This document shows, piece after piece, positions 54,487-63,523 of a DNA stretch of 64,000 nt. The notes beneath the pieces are model-generated. The model did not search any database and was not told where the DNA came from. It was given only the letters and a program-made list of their open reading frames with translations. The stretch's first letter is position 1, and each line of letters opens with the position of its first letter. Made by a program: the position numbers and the translations under genes. The stretch is from an uncultured Bacteroidales bacterium (GTDB taxonomy: Bacteria; Bacteroidota; Bacteroidia; Bacteroidales; UBA932). The stretch is taken from the NCBI GenBank assembly GCA_945874155.1, contig CAMCFO010000006.1, positions 23,889 to 87,888 on the forward strand. Direction: 5' to 3'.

Positions 54487-54510
54487 AAAAAAGACGGCCC
54501 GAAGACCGTC
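54487..54510 (-). terminator. Intrinsic terminator of the rpsF-rpsR-rplI operon
   Basis: Minus strand: GACGGTC (54510-54504), TTCG loop, GGCCGTC (54499-54493), then six T. A stable tetraloop hairpin 24 bp after the rplI stop. Confidence 0.8.
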
Positions 54511-54533
54511 CTTAACTCAATCAGTAAATCTGA

Positions 54534-54977
54534 TTACTCAGCCACAACCTCGAACTTGGCAGTGCCTTTGATGTCTTTGTAGCACTTAACAGTAGCCTCA
54601 TAAACACCAAGTTCCTTGACTGCCTCGTTGATGGTGATGTCATTCTTGTCCACATTCAGACCGAGAGCCACGAGAGCATCAGCAATCTGGGCAGTGGTAA
54701 CTGAACCGTAGATCTTGCCGCTTTCGCTGACCTTTGCAGTCACTTTTACGAGTACCTCAGCAAGCTTTGCTGCGAGAGCCTCTGCATCTGCGCGGAACTT
54801 TGCCTCTTTGTGAGCCCTCTGACGGAGGTTCTCAGCATGCACCTTCTTTGCAGACTCTGTTGCGAGAGTTGCAAATCCCTGAGGAATGAGGTAGTTGACA
54901 GCATATCCTGTCTTAACGTTAACGATGTCGTCAGCGTGACCGAGGTTGGCCACATCCTTCTTCAAGATAATTTCCAT
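54534..54977 (-). CDS. rplI: 50S ribosomal protein L9
   Basis: 147 residues. The N-terminal domain MEIILKKDVANLGHADDIV, then NYLIPQGFAT, a long connecting helix (about 45-75) and the C-terminal domain (GKIYGSVTTAQIADAL) form the dumbbell shape of L9. It is last of the rpsF-rpsR-rplI operon, 14 bp after rpsR. Confidence 0.97.
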   Translation of the reverse strand: MEIILKKDVANLGHADDIVNVKTGYAVNYLIPQGFATLATESAKKVHAENLRQRAHKEAKFRADAEALAAKLAEVLVKVTAKVSESGKIYGSVTTAQIADALVALGLNVDKNDITINEAVKELGVYEATVKCYKDIKGTAKFEVVAE

Positions 54978-54991
54978 ATACTGTCCTCCTA

Positions 54992-55258
54992 CTATTTCAA
55001 AAGGTCTGTTACATAAGGAAGGAGAGCGAGATGACGTGCCCTCTTGACTGCCTGGGCAACTTTCCTCTGGAATTTGAGGGAAGTTCCGGTGATGCGGCGA
55101 GGGAGAATCTTACCCTGCTCATTGAGGAACTTCTTGAGGAACTCAGCGTCCTTGTAATCTACATATTTGATACCGGCCTTCTTGAAACGGCAGTATTTCT
55201 TCTTTCTCACCTCTACTGTAGGAGGATTGAGATAACGGATTTCATTATTCTGTGCCAT
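54992..55258 (-). CDS. rpsR: 30S ribosomal protein S18
   Basis: 88 residues. The S18 core is [37 protein letters not shown] (read as FLKKFLNEQ...) and the basic [20 protein letters not shown] ending. It forms a pair with S6 in the ribosome. It lies 3 bp after rpsF. Confidence 0.97.
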   Translation of the reverse strand: MAQNNEIRYLNPPTVEVRKKKYCRFKKAGIKYVDYKDAEFLKKFLNEQGKILPRRITGTSLKFQRKVAQAVKRARHLALLPYVTDLLK

Positions 55259-55261
55259 AGA

Positions 55262-55609
55262 TTATTCCTCCTTCTTAGCTGCTTTGTTAGCCCTTCTCTT
55301 CTCTGCATAAGCTACAGCGTGCTTGTCCATAGCGAATGTGAGGAAGCGGATGATGCGCTCGTCACGGCGATACTGGGTTTCCAGGCTGGCTACGAGTGAA
55401 GTCTCAGCCTTGAACTCGATAAGATAATAAAATCCTGAGGTCCTCTTCTTGATAGGATAGGCAAGCTGCCTCAGACCCCAGTCCTCTTCGTACACGATTT
55501 CTCCACCATTCTCCTTGATGAAGCCTGTGTACTTGGCAACCGCTTCCTTCATCTGAGCATCAGACAAAACGGGAGTTGCAATGAAAACGGTTTCGTACTG
55601 TTTGATCAT
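55262..55609 (-). CDS. rpsF: 30S ribosomal protein S6
   Basis: 115 residues, with [45 protein letters not shown] and [12 protein letters not shown]. The C-terminal tail is Lys/Ala-rich. First gene of the operon with rpsR and rplI. The 140-bp upstream region holds a promoter and an inverted repeat. Confidence 0.97.
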   Translation of the reverse strand: MIKQYETVFIATPVLSDAQMKEAVAKYTGFIKENGGEIVYEEDWGLRQLAYPIKKRTSGFYYLIEFKAETSLVASLETQYRRDERIIRFLTFAMDKHAVAYAEKRRANKAAKKEE

Positions 55610-55641
55610 TTTGTTTGTAAATGAATGTTAATAAATAAGTT

Positions 55642-55722
55642 GCAGTCCATTTGGGCTTCGAGTCAAAGACAATCCACCGCAAATGGGCTGCAAATGTAGT
55701 AAAAATTTTTCAACTGTCCAAA
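55642..55722 (-). promoter_or_regulatory. rpsF operon promoter and leader inverted repeat
   Basis: Minus strand: TTTG (55722-55719), 20 bp, TACATTTG (55698-55691). An inverted repeat (55642-55653 with 55680-55691, 11 of 12) spans the start region. Its upstream arm touches the -7 box, so only the inner 7-8 bp would be in the RNA. An S6:S18-type autoregulatory leader is possible but was not confirmed by a consensus match. Confidence 0.55.
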
Positions 55723-55749
55723 TAATAAACCGACTATCAGTGCCAGAAA

Positions 55750-57309
55750 TTATTCAGTAGCAGCTTCGATTTTCTTCATCAGGGCAAACATAATGACTGC
55801 CGCAATGAGACAAAGCGCGATGAGAATTCCCCAGTTGTACATCAAAGGAATCTTGCTCCAGAGCATCGAAGGAATGGAACTGAGATAGTTTCCGATGGCA
55901 GTGGCAGCAAACCAGCATCCCATCATCATACCCTTGTACTTAGGCGGAGCAACCTTGGAAACGAAGGAAATACCCATAGGAGAAAGCAGCAACTCTGCAA
56001 AAGTGAGGGTGAGGTAGGTCGAAATGAGCCATCCCGGACTGAGTATGCTCTGAGTTTCGCCCGGAGCAAGATCCATAGGTGACTTCAGGCCTATTGAGGA
56101 AATGGTGATAATCACGAAACCAAGTGCGGCTACAAGCATTCCGAGAGCAATCTTCTTTGGTGCAGAAGGTTCCTTGCCCTTCTTTGCGAGCGCGCCGAAG
56201 ATTGCCATTGAAATAGGAGTCAGAGCAACCACAAAGAAAGGATTGAACTGCTGGAAATCAGAAGGCTGAGCATAGACAGGATTCGGAGTCACAAAATAGA
56301 AAATCGCAGCTGCAGCGCCCCACAAAGCGAGAGTGGCAACAGCACAGCCTGTTTTTCCTTTCCTGGTGTCAGACTGGAACATACCGAAACAAGTGTACAC
56401 GGAAGCGGCAATCAACGCCAGAATCCAGATATTGAAACCCAATCGCATAGGTCCTGTGACCGTAAGATCGGTATAGTTCTTAGCAAAGAAAGTGAGGGCA
56501 GAACCGTTCTGATGGAAAGCCATCCAGAAGAAAATCACCACTGCAAACACGAGGAAGAGGGCCACAAGCCTGTCCTTGGTCTGTTTTGGAGTAAGTTCCA
56601 CGACTGCTGCACTGTCCGAAGACTTGGACTGTTTTGCTGTCACGTCAGCGTGCTTGAACCAATTGCGGCAAGCGAAGTAAATGGCCACAGACAGTACGAG
56701 AGAAACACAAGCCACGGCAAAGCAGAGTCCGTATGCTCCTGAAAGAGCATCGAGATAGGCAGGGTCCTGGCAGGCTGCATCATAGACATAGCCTTTGCTG
56801 GCGAGCATCACTTCCGTGATTTTCCTTGCCATAGCCGGAGCGAACATTGCACCTATGTTGATGGCCATATAGAAAAGGCTGAACGCAGAATCCCTCTTTG
56901 CGGAATATTTCGGATCATCGTAGAGGTTTCCTACAAGCACCTGGAGATTACCCTTGAAGAGTCCGGTTCCGACAGCGACCAGAGCCAGTCCTGAACACAT
57001 TATCACCTTGGCCCACATACCGTTGCCGGCAGGGATGGATAGGGAAAGATAGCCCAGGAACATAACTGCAATTCCCAGCACCACGCATTTTCCGTAACCG
57101 ATTTTGTCGGCAATGATACCTCCCAGAAGAGGCATAAAATAAACTCCCGCAAGGAAGATGGCATAGACCTGACCTGCTGCAGCCTCACTCCATCCGAAGC
57201 GGGCCTGCATCAGCAGTGCAAGTATGGCCAACATCGTGTAATAGCCGAAACGCTCTCCGGTGTTGGCAAGGGCAAGGGCAAAAAGCCCCTTTGGTTGTCC
57301 TTTGAACAT
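55750..57309 (-). CDS. POT/PTR-family proton-dependent peptide transporter
   Basis: 519 residues, mostly membrane helices (12-14). The family motif NTGERFGYYTMLAIL (ExxERFxYY-like) is at the N-terminus, GGIIADKIGYGKCVV after helix 2, and the LFYMAINIGAMFAP segment follows. Members import di- and tripeptides with protons across the inner membrane. It lies 21 bp after the dipeptidase gene, so import and hydrolysis of peptides are coupled. Four genes from the acyltransferase to this one appear to be one operon. Confidence 0.93.
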   Translation of the reverse strand: MFKGQPKGLFALALANTGERFGYYTMLAILALLMQARFGWSEAAAGQVYAIFLAGVYFMPLLGGIIADKIGYGKCVVLGIAVMFLGYLSLSIPAGNGMWAKVIMCSGLALVAVGTGLFKGNLQVLVGNLYDDPKYSAKRDSAFSLFYMAINIGAMFAPAMARKITEVMLASKGYVYDAACQDPAYLDALSGAYGLCFAVACVSLVLSVAIYFACRNWFKHADVTAKQSKSSDSAAVVELTPKQTKDRLVALFLVFAVVIFFWMAFHQNGSALTFFAKNYTDLTVTGPMRLGFNIWILALIAASVYTCFGMFQSDTRKGKTGCAVATLALWGAAAAIFYFVTPNPVYAQPSDFQQFNPFFVVALTPISMAIFGALAKKGKEPSAPKKIALGMLVAALGFVIITISSIGLKSPMDLAPGETQSILSPGWLISTYLTLTFAELLLSPMGISFVSKVAPPKYKGMMMGCWFAATAIGNYLSSIPSMLWSKIPLMYNWGILIALCLIAAVIMFALMKKIEAATE

Positions 57310-57330
57310 ATTTTCTTAATTAATTGATTA

Positions 57331-58806
57331 TTACTTCGTTGGTATAGCTTCAAGCACAGCCTTAAGGTATTCCCAGGTCCTCTGTGCAGATGAAATGGAT
57401 GCTCTCTCATCAGGTGAGTGAGGCATTTCAAGAGTGGAACCATAGGATGCCATATCCCAATGAGGATAGGTTCCTCCGAGGATACCGCACTCCAGACCGG
57501 CGTGGATGGCCAGTACAGACGGCTCCTTGCCGTACATCTTCTCGTAAACCTCCTTCATAGTGTTCACAATTGCAGACTTGGAGTTTGGAGCCCAGCCGGA
57601 ATAGCCTCCAGTGAACTCTGAACTAACGCCTGCAAGTGAAAAAGCAGCCTCAAACTGATCGGCAAGAGCCATCTTGGCTGTGTCCACAGAACTTCTCATA
57701 AGTGTCTTGACTGAGAAATTGCCGCCGTAAAGCCTAACGATTGAAAGATTGTTGGAAGTCTCAACCAGTCCCGGTATTTCACTGCTCATACGAACCACTC
57801 CGTCAGGGCAGAGAAGTAAAGCTCTCAGATATGCAACAGCCTGTTCCTGAGGAATATAATCAGGAGTTTTTGCAGCTGTCAACGGATCCGCCACCTCAAA
57901 AGTCATAAAAGCGTCAGGATCGGTAACTGCATATTCGTTTTTGATTTCAGCAAAAATTCTCTGCGCCTCAGCAACAGCCGGCTGAATCAGATTGGACGGC
58001 ATATAGACAGTAGCAAAAGCCTCCCTCGGAATGGCATTGCGAAGTGTACCACCTCCAAGACCGGCCAATTTAACACCCAGATTCTTAACCATCGAATAGA
58101 GGATGCGGGCTATGACTTTGTTGGCATTGGCGCGGCACAGATGAATATCAGCTCCGGAATGTCCTCCAGTCAAACCCTTGACAGCCAGAGACCAGCATTC
58201 CAGATTCTCTTCAGGTTTCACTGGAGTGTAAGTACCTGTGGCAGTGGCATCCAAACCGCCTGCACAGCCGACGCAAATTTCACCTTCTGTCTCAGAGTCC
58301 AGGTTTATGAGAATTTCACCCTGGAGCAGCCCCGGTTTGAGTTGTTGTGCTCCCGTAAGTCCGGTCTCCTCGTCAAAAGTGATGAGAACCTCAATCGGGC
58401 CGTGTTTGATGTCATTGGATTCGAGCACAGCCAAGGCCATAGCCACGCCAAGACCGTCATCGGCACCGAGGGTTGTTCCCTTTGCCCTGACCCAGTCTCC
58501 GTCTATATATGTCTGAATAGGGTCATTCTCGAAATCGTGGACCGTATCGGAATTCTTCTGTGCAACCATATCCATATGTCCCTGAAGGATAACACCTTTC
58601 ATATTTTCACATCCAGGAGTGGCAGGTTTGCGTATGATCACGTTGCCGATAGGATGGTTGTCAACGATGGTCTCAAAGCCACGGCTGACTCCCCAGTTGT
58701 AAAGGTAACTCGTAATTTTTTCCTCGTGCTTGGACGGCCTCGGAACCTGAGTGAGCCCGTAAAAGTTCTTCCACACCAACTGTGGATCCAAATCTTTGAT
58801 AGTCAT
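57331..58806 (-). CDS. pepD: Aminoacyl-histidine dipeptidase (peptidase D, M20C)
   Basis: 491 residues. Zinc-site motifs are ILQGHMDMVAQKN, TLGADDGLGVAMALAV and TFDEETGLTGAQQL. The C-terminal EMPHSPDERASI block holds the last ligand. It hydrolyses dipeptides in the cytoplasm, with broad specificity in known members. The peptide transporter gene follows after 21 bp. Confidence 0.94.
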   Translation of the reverse strand: MTIKDLDPQLVWKNFYGLTQVPRPSKHEEKITSYLYNWGVSRGFETIVDNHPIGNVIIRKPATPGCENMKGVILQGHMDMVAQKNSDTVHDFENDPIQTYIDGDWVRAKGTTLGADDGLGVAMALAVLESNDIKHGPIEVLITFDEETGLTGAQQLKPGLLQGEILINLDSETEGEICVGCAGGLDATATGTYTPVKPEENLECWSLAVKGLTGGHSGADIHLCRANANKVIARILYSMVKNLGVKLAGLGGGTLRNAIPREAFATVYMPSNLIQPAVAEAQRIFAEIKNEYAVTDPDAFMTFEVADPLTAAKTPDYIPQEQAVAYLRALLLCPDGVVRMSSEIPGLVETSNNLSIVRLYGGNFSVKTLMRSSVDTAKMALADQFEAAFSLAGVSSEFTGGYSGWAPNSKSAIVNTMKEVYEKMYGKEPSVLAIHAGLECGILGGTYPHWDMASYGSTLEMPHSPDERASISSAQRTWEYLKAVLEAIPTK

Positions 58807-58829
58807 AATATTATAATAGTATTAATTGA

Positions 58830-59720
58830 TTACTTGGAAGCAACCGGCACCGGGACAAGTTCCTCATAGGTCCTGGTGTAGCCCAATTGGGGCACGACGG
58901 CCTCCCCCTGGAGCACGACGGTAGCTCCGTCACGCAAACGAAGCACACATTCTGCCGGGATGAATTCCGACTTGGTCTCCCATTTCATATTCTTCGGGGC
59001 CTTAGGCTTTTTCTTTGGGTTCTCATCCTCAGATGCAACAGGCTCTGACGCAGGAAGATTGAGTGGCTGAACCTCCAAGGTGACCATTCTGCCCTCCAGA
59101 TGATTTGCAGGCAAGAGCCCGTTCTCGGAAATGCGGAAAGCCACATAGAGATTGCTTTCATTATCCGCAGACGGAGTCACAACAAATTCACCCTCAAGCT
59201 GTTGAGTGAGCGTATAACCAAGGAAGAGCTTTAGAAGTTCATTTTCCTGACGGCTGAATTCCTCCAGGGTGAGTTTCAGGCTTTCTCCGGAAAGTGACAT
59301 ATCAGTATCACCTGTCAGAATCTGATAGCGTTTCTGTCTTATGTTCATCAGCTGGTCCGCAGCAGCAGATGCAGCAGCTTCGATGCTTTTCTGGCCCACA
59401 GCAGCCTTGAGAAGAGGCACTGAGGTGAAATCAGGCCTGTCGGAGATATATTCCCCGAAATTGAAAACAAATTCATCGCCCGGTGAGGCAAAAGCAGCTG
59501 CCATCTTCACAGACTCAATCCAAGTGCTTGAAACAGATGACTGACGGGCTTCGACACCCAGATACTTCTGAGCATATTTGGCATAAGGTCCAACAAAATA
59601 TTTCTCCTGAACAGCAGACACCGAGATTTTGATGAAGACCTTTTCGTCTCCTCCACAGTCCTGGCCAAAGCTTGAAAACGCAGTCAGGGCCATTAATGCC
59701 GATATCAAAAAACGTTTCAT
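58830..59720 (-). CDS. DUF4831-family secreted protein
   Basis: 296 residues with a Sec signal (ALMALTAFSSFGQDC). The mature part starts with a beta-rich segment (KYFVGPYAKYAQKYLG is the recognisable DUF4831 block) and IRQKRYQILTGDTDMSL. A Lys/Pro-rich linker (ENPKKKPKAPKN) precedes the last 50 residues. Its function is unknown in any organism I can recall. It lies between the lipid A-type acyltransferase (17 bp) and pepD (23 bp), which suggests the envelope but nothing firmer. Confidence 0.75.
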   Translation of the reverse strand: MKRFLISALMALTAFSSFGQDCGGDEKVFIKISVSAVQEKYFVGPYAKYAQKYLGVEARQSSVSSTWIESVKMAAAFASPGDEFVFNFGEYISDRPDFTSVPLLKAAVGQKSIEAAASAAADQLMNIRQKRYQILTGDTDMSLSGESLKLTLEEFSRQENELLKLFLGYTLTQQLEGEFVVTPSADNESNLYVAFRISENGLLPANHLEGRMVTLEVQPLNLPASEPVASEDENPKKKPKAPKNMKWETKSEFIPAECVLRLRDGATVVLQGEAVVPQLGYTRTYEELVPVPVASK

Positions 59721-59737
59721 ATATAATTAGTTTTCAA

Positions 59738-60634
59738 TTAATTCCATCTTTTATGAGACCAAAGCCAATTCTCCGGATGACGGCGGATTTCAGCCTCCAA
59801 CTTATCGTAAAAACTGCGCACTATAGCTTTCGGTTCCATCTGGGAGGCATCCATACAGATTTCCTCAAACGAGACTTCATACCTGCCCCTGTCCACCCTT
59901 TCAAAATTCAGGTACAGCACAGAGAACCCGAGTTTGCTTGCCACCTCTGCCGGACCGAGAAAAGCTTTGGTGTCCTGAGACATAAACTTTCCAATCTCCA
60001 CCGCAGACACATAAGGACTCTGGTCAATGGTCAAAAGATACATCAGCTTGTCATTTCGGTGGGTAAGCATATAGCGAAGCAGCTTTTTCGATTCCAGCAC
60101 GAGTTCCGGGGAAGGACTCATAGCCAGACGGCTTCTCTTGAAAAATTCATCGGAAACCTTGCTGGTGAGTTCCTTATAGACGCAACGTATGTTCATCTCA
60201 GGACAAGGGAAAACATCGCGGTCGAGACATTCCACGTGTGGCAGACCTCCCAGAAGTTCCCAGTTGCCGCAATGTGAATTCAATATCACCACACAGGGGG
60301 AATTCTGATACGCTTTTTCCAGCACCCCTACATTCTTTATGGTAACAAGTCCCGATTTGCGCAACCTTTTTGCATTTGAGCCGGAAAACCATATCATCTC
60401 CACGGCAATTTCAGCCATATGCTTGTAGTACAACTTTTCCAGCCACACCAGATGGTCATACCCTGCCTCGGGAAAAGAGCGTGCAAGATTTATGGCTATG
60501 ACCTCGCGTCTGTACCCGACCACAGAACGCAGCACCCAGGCAATCACATCAGCCCAAAAATAATGAACCTTGAGCGGAAACAGGGCAAGGAAATGGGTAA
60601 TACCCAAAAGTAAATATAGCGCACATTTTTTCAT
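59738..60634 (-). CDS. Lysophospholipid/lipid A acyltransferase (LpxL/HtrB-like)
   Basis: The ATG at 60634 (MKKCALYLLLGITHFLALFP) gives 298 residues with an N-terminal membrane anchor. The acyltransferase HX4E motif is in NSHCGNWELLGG. YKELTSKVSDEFFKRSR, YLLTIDQSPY and NLARSFPEAG are further family blocks. It would add a secondary acyl chain to lipid A or a related lipid at the inner membrane. It is first of a four-gene operon and divergent from the TIGR02757 gene. Confidence 0.9.
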   Translation of the reverse strand: MKKCALYLLLGITHFLALFPLKVHYFWADVIAWVLRSVVGYRREVIAINLARSFPEAGYDHLVWLEKLYYKHMAEIAVEMIWFSGSNAKRLRKSGLVTIKNVGVLEKAYQNSPCVVILNSHCGNWELLGGLPHVECLDRDVFPCPEMNIRCVYKELTSKVSDEFFKRSRLAMSPSPELVLESKKLLRYMLTHRNDKLMYLLTIDQSPYVSAVEIGKFMSQDTKAFLGPAEVASKLGFSVLYLNFERVDRGRYEVSFEEICMDASQMEPKAIVRSFYDKLEAEIRRHPENWLWSHKRWN

Positions 60635-60640
60635 ATCCTG

Positions 60641-60648
60641 CAAATTTA
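60641..60648 (-). promoter_or_regulatory. -7 box before the acyltransferase gene
   Basis: Minus strand TAAATTTG, 6 bp from the ATG at 60634. If used, the transcript would be almost leaderless. The 72-bp gap also holds TACCTTTA on the plus strand, a weaker box for the divergent gene. Confidence 0.4.
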
Positions 60649-60706
60649 TCAAAATTCTTGTAATTACTCTAAAGAGATTATACCTTTATGGTCAAATTTC
60701 AGGAAT

Positions 60707-61411
60707 ATGGACAAAGAGACAGCGGACAAACTGGTTTCCTGGGCGGAAACATATAATGACAGGCGCTATTTTGAAGAAGACCCGATTATTTTCCCGAGAT
60801 ACTTTGCTGACAGATACCTACGTGGGGAGTGCTGTCTTGCGGATGTGGAAATTGCGGCTGTAATTGCTGCTCATCTGGCTTGGGGACGCAGGTCGATGAT
60901 TGTTCGGGACTGCAAACGGGCTCTGGACGAAATGGATTGGAAACCATATGATTACGTTATGAAGGGAGAGTATAGGGACGAAGAATGTAGCCTGCACAGG
61001 ACCATCAAGTGGAGTGAGTTTGCCGGAATATGCTCCCGCTTGCGCAAGGCTTACGAGGAGTCCCTGAGCCTCGAGAGCCGGACCCAACAATGGTTCCGCA
61101 CTCAAGTCTATGGACAGAAACCCGACCCCAAGGCGGCAAACAAAAAGATAAATATGATGCGAAGATGGATGGTCAGAGACGACGGCAAGGTGGATCTCGG
61201 AGTGTGGAAAAATACTGATCCAGCGGAACTTATCATACCATTGGATGTCCATGTTCACAATGTGGCAACCGCAATCGGACTTACTGAAAGGAATCCCAAA
61301 GACATAGTGACGGCCTGCGAGATAACCTCAAGTCTGAACGAAATTTTTCCGGGCGACCCGTGCAAGGGCGATTTCGCACTATTCGGCTATGGAGTGACCG
61401 GCGGTATGTAA
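60707..61411 (+). CDS. TIGR02757/DUF2400-family protein
   Basis: 234 residues. Recognisable blocks are DPIIFPRYFADRYLR, VIAAHLAWGRRSMI, NMMRRWMVRDDGKVDLG, ELIIPLDVHVHNVATAIGL and the closing DFALFGYGVTGG. These match the TIGR02757 type, a helix-rich fold related to DNA glycosylases of the HhH class. PLDVHVHN could hold a catalytic Asp or metal site. The biological role is not known. It starts 54 bp from the divergent ATG and is followed 41 bp later by a kinase-like gene. Confidence 0.85.
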   Translation: MDKETADKLVSWAETYNDRRYFEEDPIIFPRYFADRYLRGECCLADVEIAAVIAAHLAWGRRSMIVRDCKRALDEMDWKPYDYVMKGEYRDEECSLHRTIKWSEFAGICSRLRKAYEESLSLESRTQQWFRTQVYGQKPDPKAANKKINMMRRWMVRDDGKVDLGVWKNTDPAELIIPLDVHVHNVATAIGLTERNPKDIVTACEITSSLNEIFPGDPCKGDFALFGYGVTGGM

Positions 61412-61452
61412 CAAATTCGGGATAAACTGCATCTAATCAGGAGGAAAACGAA

Positions 61453-62073
61453 ATGCCGATGCCTAAACTCTACATTGTGTCCGGATGCAATGGTTCCGGG
61501 AAAACCACCGCCTCATACACGCTTTTGCCGGAAATGCTGGAATGCAGCGAATTCGTAAATTCTGACGAGTTCGCAAAGGGTTTGTCTCCGTATGGACCTG
61601 AAAAGGTACCTCTTCTGGCCAGCCGTTATATGCTGATGAAGACTCGATACCTGCTGAAGAAGAAGAGGGATTTTGGAATCGAGACCACTTTGGCTACGAG
61701 AACGCTGTTGAGGATGGTAAGGGAAGCTCAGCAGGAGGGTTATTTCGTGACGGTGCTCTATTTTTGGCTCGACTCACCGGAAAGGGCATTGGAAAGAGTA
61801 CAGTCCAGGGTGAGCAAAGGCGGACACAATATTCCGCCGGAAACAATACGCCGCCGTTATTTTATGGGATTGCAGTATTTTTTTGAGGATTACACCAAAG
61901 TTTGCGACAGATGGATACTCGCTGACAATTCCATACCTCCGTTCAGGGTCGTTGCGGAAGGATTCCGTGAGAGTTCCGAGATGATAGTCAGGGACACGGT
62001 CGCTTTTGAAAAGATTAAGGCCTGTCTTGCAGAACACAGGGCAGCGCAACGTAAAGAAGAAAATGGAGAATAA
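61453..62073 (+). CDS. Zeta-toxin-like P-loop kinase
   Basis: 206 residues. Walker A is VSGCNGSGKTT (about residues 9-19). NSDEFAKGLSPYGP and GIETTLATRTLLRM correspond to the substrate side, and YFVTVLYFWLDSPERALERV to the Walker B region, as in zeta-type kinases. An AGGAGG at 61439-61444, 8 bases from the ATG, is a strong ribosome site, unusual for this phylum. No epsilon-type antitoxin is next to it, so a housekeeping kinase is as likely as a toxin. The last 11 bases overlap the TldD gene. Confidence 0.75.
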   Translation: MPMPKLYIVSGCNGSGKTTASYTLLPEMLECSEFVNSDEFAKGLSPYGPEKVPLLASRYMLMKTRYLLKKKRDFGIETTLATRTLLRMVREAQQEGYFVTVLYFWLDSPERALERVQSRVSKGGHNIPPETIRRRYFMGLQYFFEDYTKVCDRWILADNSIPPFRVVAEGFRESSEMIVRDTVAFEKIKACLAEHRAAQRKEENGE

Positions 62074-63493
62074 AGCATATCTGGAACTGTTCCACACTGA
62101 TATCCAATCACTTGAAAGACTTATGGGAGAGGCCCGTGCTGCTGGTGCTCTCTTCGTTGATTTCTATTTCGAATATTCAGGGACGATGAACCTGCTGTTG
62201 AAAGACTCGGCTGTGAGTTCTGGGGGTTGCCACGAGGATTTCGGAGTTGGAATCAGAGTTGTCGAAGGTGAGAAAACTGGCTATGCCTATTGTGAAACCA
62301 CTGATTTCCAGGCGATGAGACAGGCTTTGAAAGCGGCCTTGGCCATCTGCGGGAATGGGGATCCGAAGGCTTGCTTAGGGAATATGACCGGCCATGGATA
62401 TGAGCAAAATTGTCTTCCTGCATTGCCGGCAATGAAAACGAGTTGGATGGATGCTGATATGGAAGCCTTGGCTGGTGTACTGAAGCAAATCGATGCTGAA
62501 ATAAGGCATAGAGAGCCGAGGACGGTAAAGGTTATTGCACAATTGAACGGTAAAGTGTCCAGAATAATGATGTACAATTCATTTGGAGAGCTTTGCTGTG
62601 AAGAGCGACCAATGGGAAGCATTGCTGTTTCGGCCGTATTTTCCAATAAGAGCAAGAATATAAGTACTTCTTCATCATTTAGTTACAGGCTTGGCCCAGA
62701 GATGCTGGACGGGAGGACTGTAGCGTCCCTGGTGGAAAAGGTTACAAATGGACTTGACGAGAGGTTTGAGGCTATAAGGCCCAAAGGCGGAAGTATGCCT
62801 GTGGTTATGGGTGCCGGAGCATCAGGAATCTTGCTTCACGAGGCAATGGGACACGCGTTCGAAGCGGACTTCAACCGCAAGGGGCAGTCCATATTTTCGG
62901 AAGCAATGGGACAACGTATTTGCCCTGAGGGAATTACGATTATTGATGACGGGACAATTGCCGGCAATAGAGGTTCCAATATTTATGATGATGAAGGGGT
63001 GGCTTGTCAAAAGACCGTGCTGGTGGAAAAAGGGATACTGAAAAATTATATGCACGACAGAATAAGTGCCGCATATTACGGAGTGAATCCTACCGGAAAC
63101 GGGAGAAGGGAAAATTTCAGAAACAACCCTATTCCGAGAATGAGGGCGACATATATGGATTCGGGGAAATACAGCCCGGATGAGATTGTGGAGTCTGTGA
63201 AATACGGAATCTATGTGGATGAGTTCAGTAATGGTCAGGTGAATATCGGGGAGGGTGATTTCACATTTTATGTAAAAAGCGGACATCTGATAGAAAACGG
63301 GAAATTGACTGCACCGATTAAAGATATCAACATCATAGGAAACGGCCCTAAAGCCCTCGGGCAAATTTCAATGGTGGGAAACGACCTGAAAATAGACAAC
63401 GGAAGCTGGACCTGCGGCAAGGAGCAGTCAGTGCCAGTCTCAGTTGGAATTCCGACAGTCCGAATTGACTCTCTGTCAGTCGGCGGCGAATAA
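62063..63493 (+). CDS. tldD-like: TldD-family metalloprotease
   Basis: The ATG at 62063 (MENKAYLELFHTDIQ) gives 476 residues; the longer frame from 62006 lies inside the kinase gene. The zinc motif HEAMGHAFEADF (HExxxH) sits near residue 273, and GHEDFGVGIR-like SGGCHEDFGVGIRV and the C-terminal GNGPKALGQISMVGNDL are family blocks. TldD works with TldE to trim peptides. No TldE partner is in the window. It may lie past the right edge, although structured repeats follow directly. Confidence 0.92.
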   Translation: MENKAYLELFHTDIQSLERLMGEARAAGALFVDFYFEYSGTMNLLLKDSAVSSGGCHEDFGVGIRVVEGEKTGYAYCETTDFQAMRQALKAALAICGNGDPKACLGNMTGHGYEQNCLPALPAMKTSWMDADMEALAGVLKQIDAEIRHREPRTVKVIAQLNGKVSRIMMYNSFGELCCEERPMGSIAVSAVFSNKSKNISTSSSFSYRLGPEMLDGRTVASLVEKVTNGLDERFEAIRPKGGSMPVVMGAGASGILLHEAMGHAFEADFNRKGQSIFSEAMGQRICPEGITIIDDGTIAGNRGSNIYDDEGVACQKTVLVEKGILKNYMHDRISAAYYGVNPTGNGRRENFRNNPIPRMRATYMDSGKYSPDEIVESVKYGIYVDEFSNGQVNIGEGDFTFYVKSGHLIENGKLTAPIKDINIIGNGPKALGQISMVGNDLKIDNGSWTCGKEQSVPVSVGIPTVRIDSLSVGGE

Positions 63494-63523
63494 AACAAAT
63501 AACCACCAAAACTCCCACCAAGA

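Noticed and set aside
54338..54571. 77-codon open frame between rplS and rplI
   Set aside because: It runs through the operon terminator and into the rplI 3' end, and covers the tandem repeat.
61453..62073. Complete epsilon-zeta toxin-antitoxin pair
   Set aside because: No small antitoxin gene lies upstream or downstream; the flanks are TIGR02757 and TldD genes.
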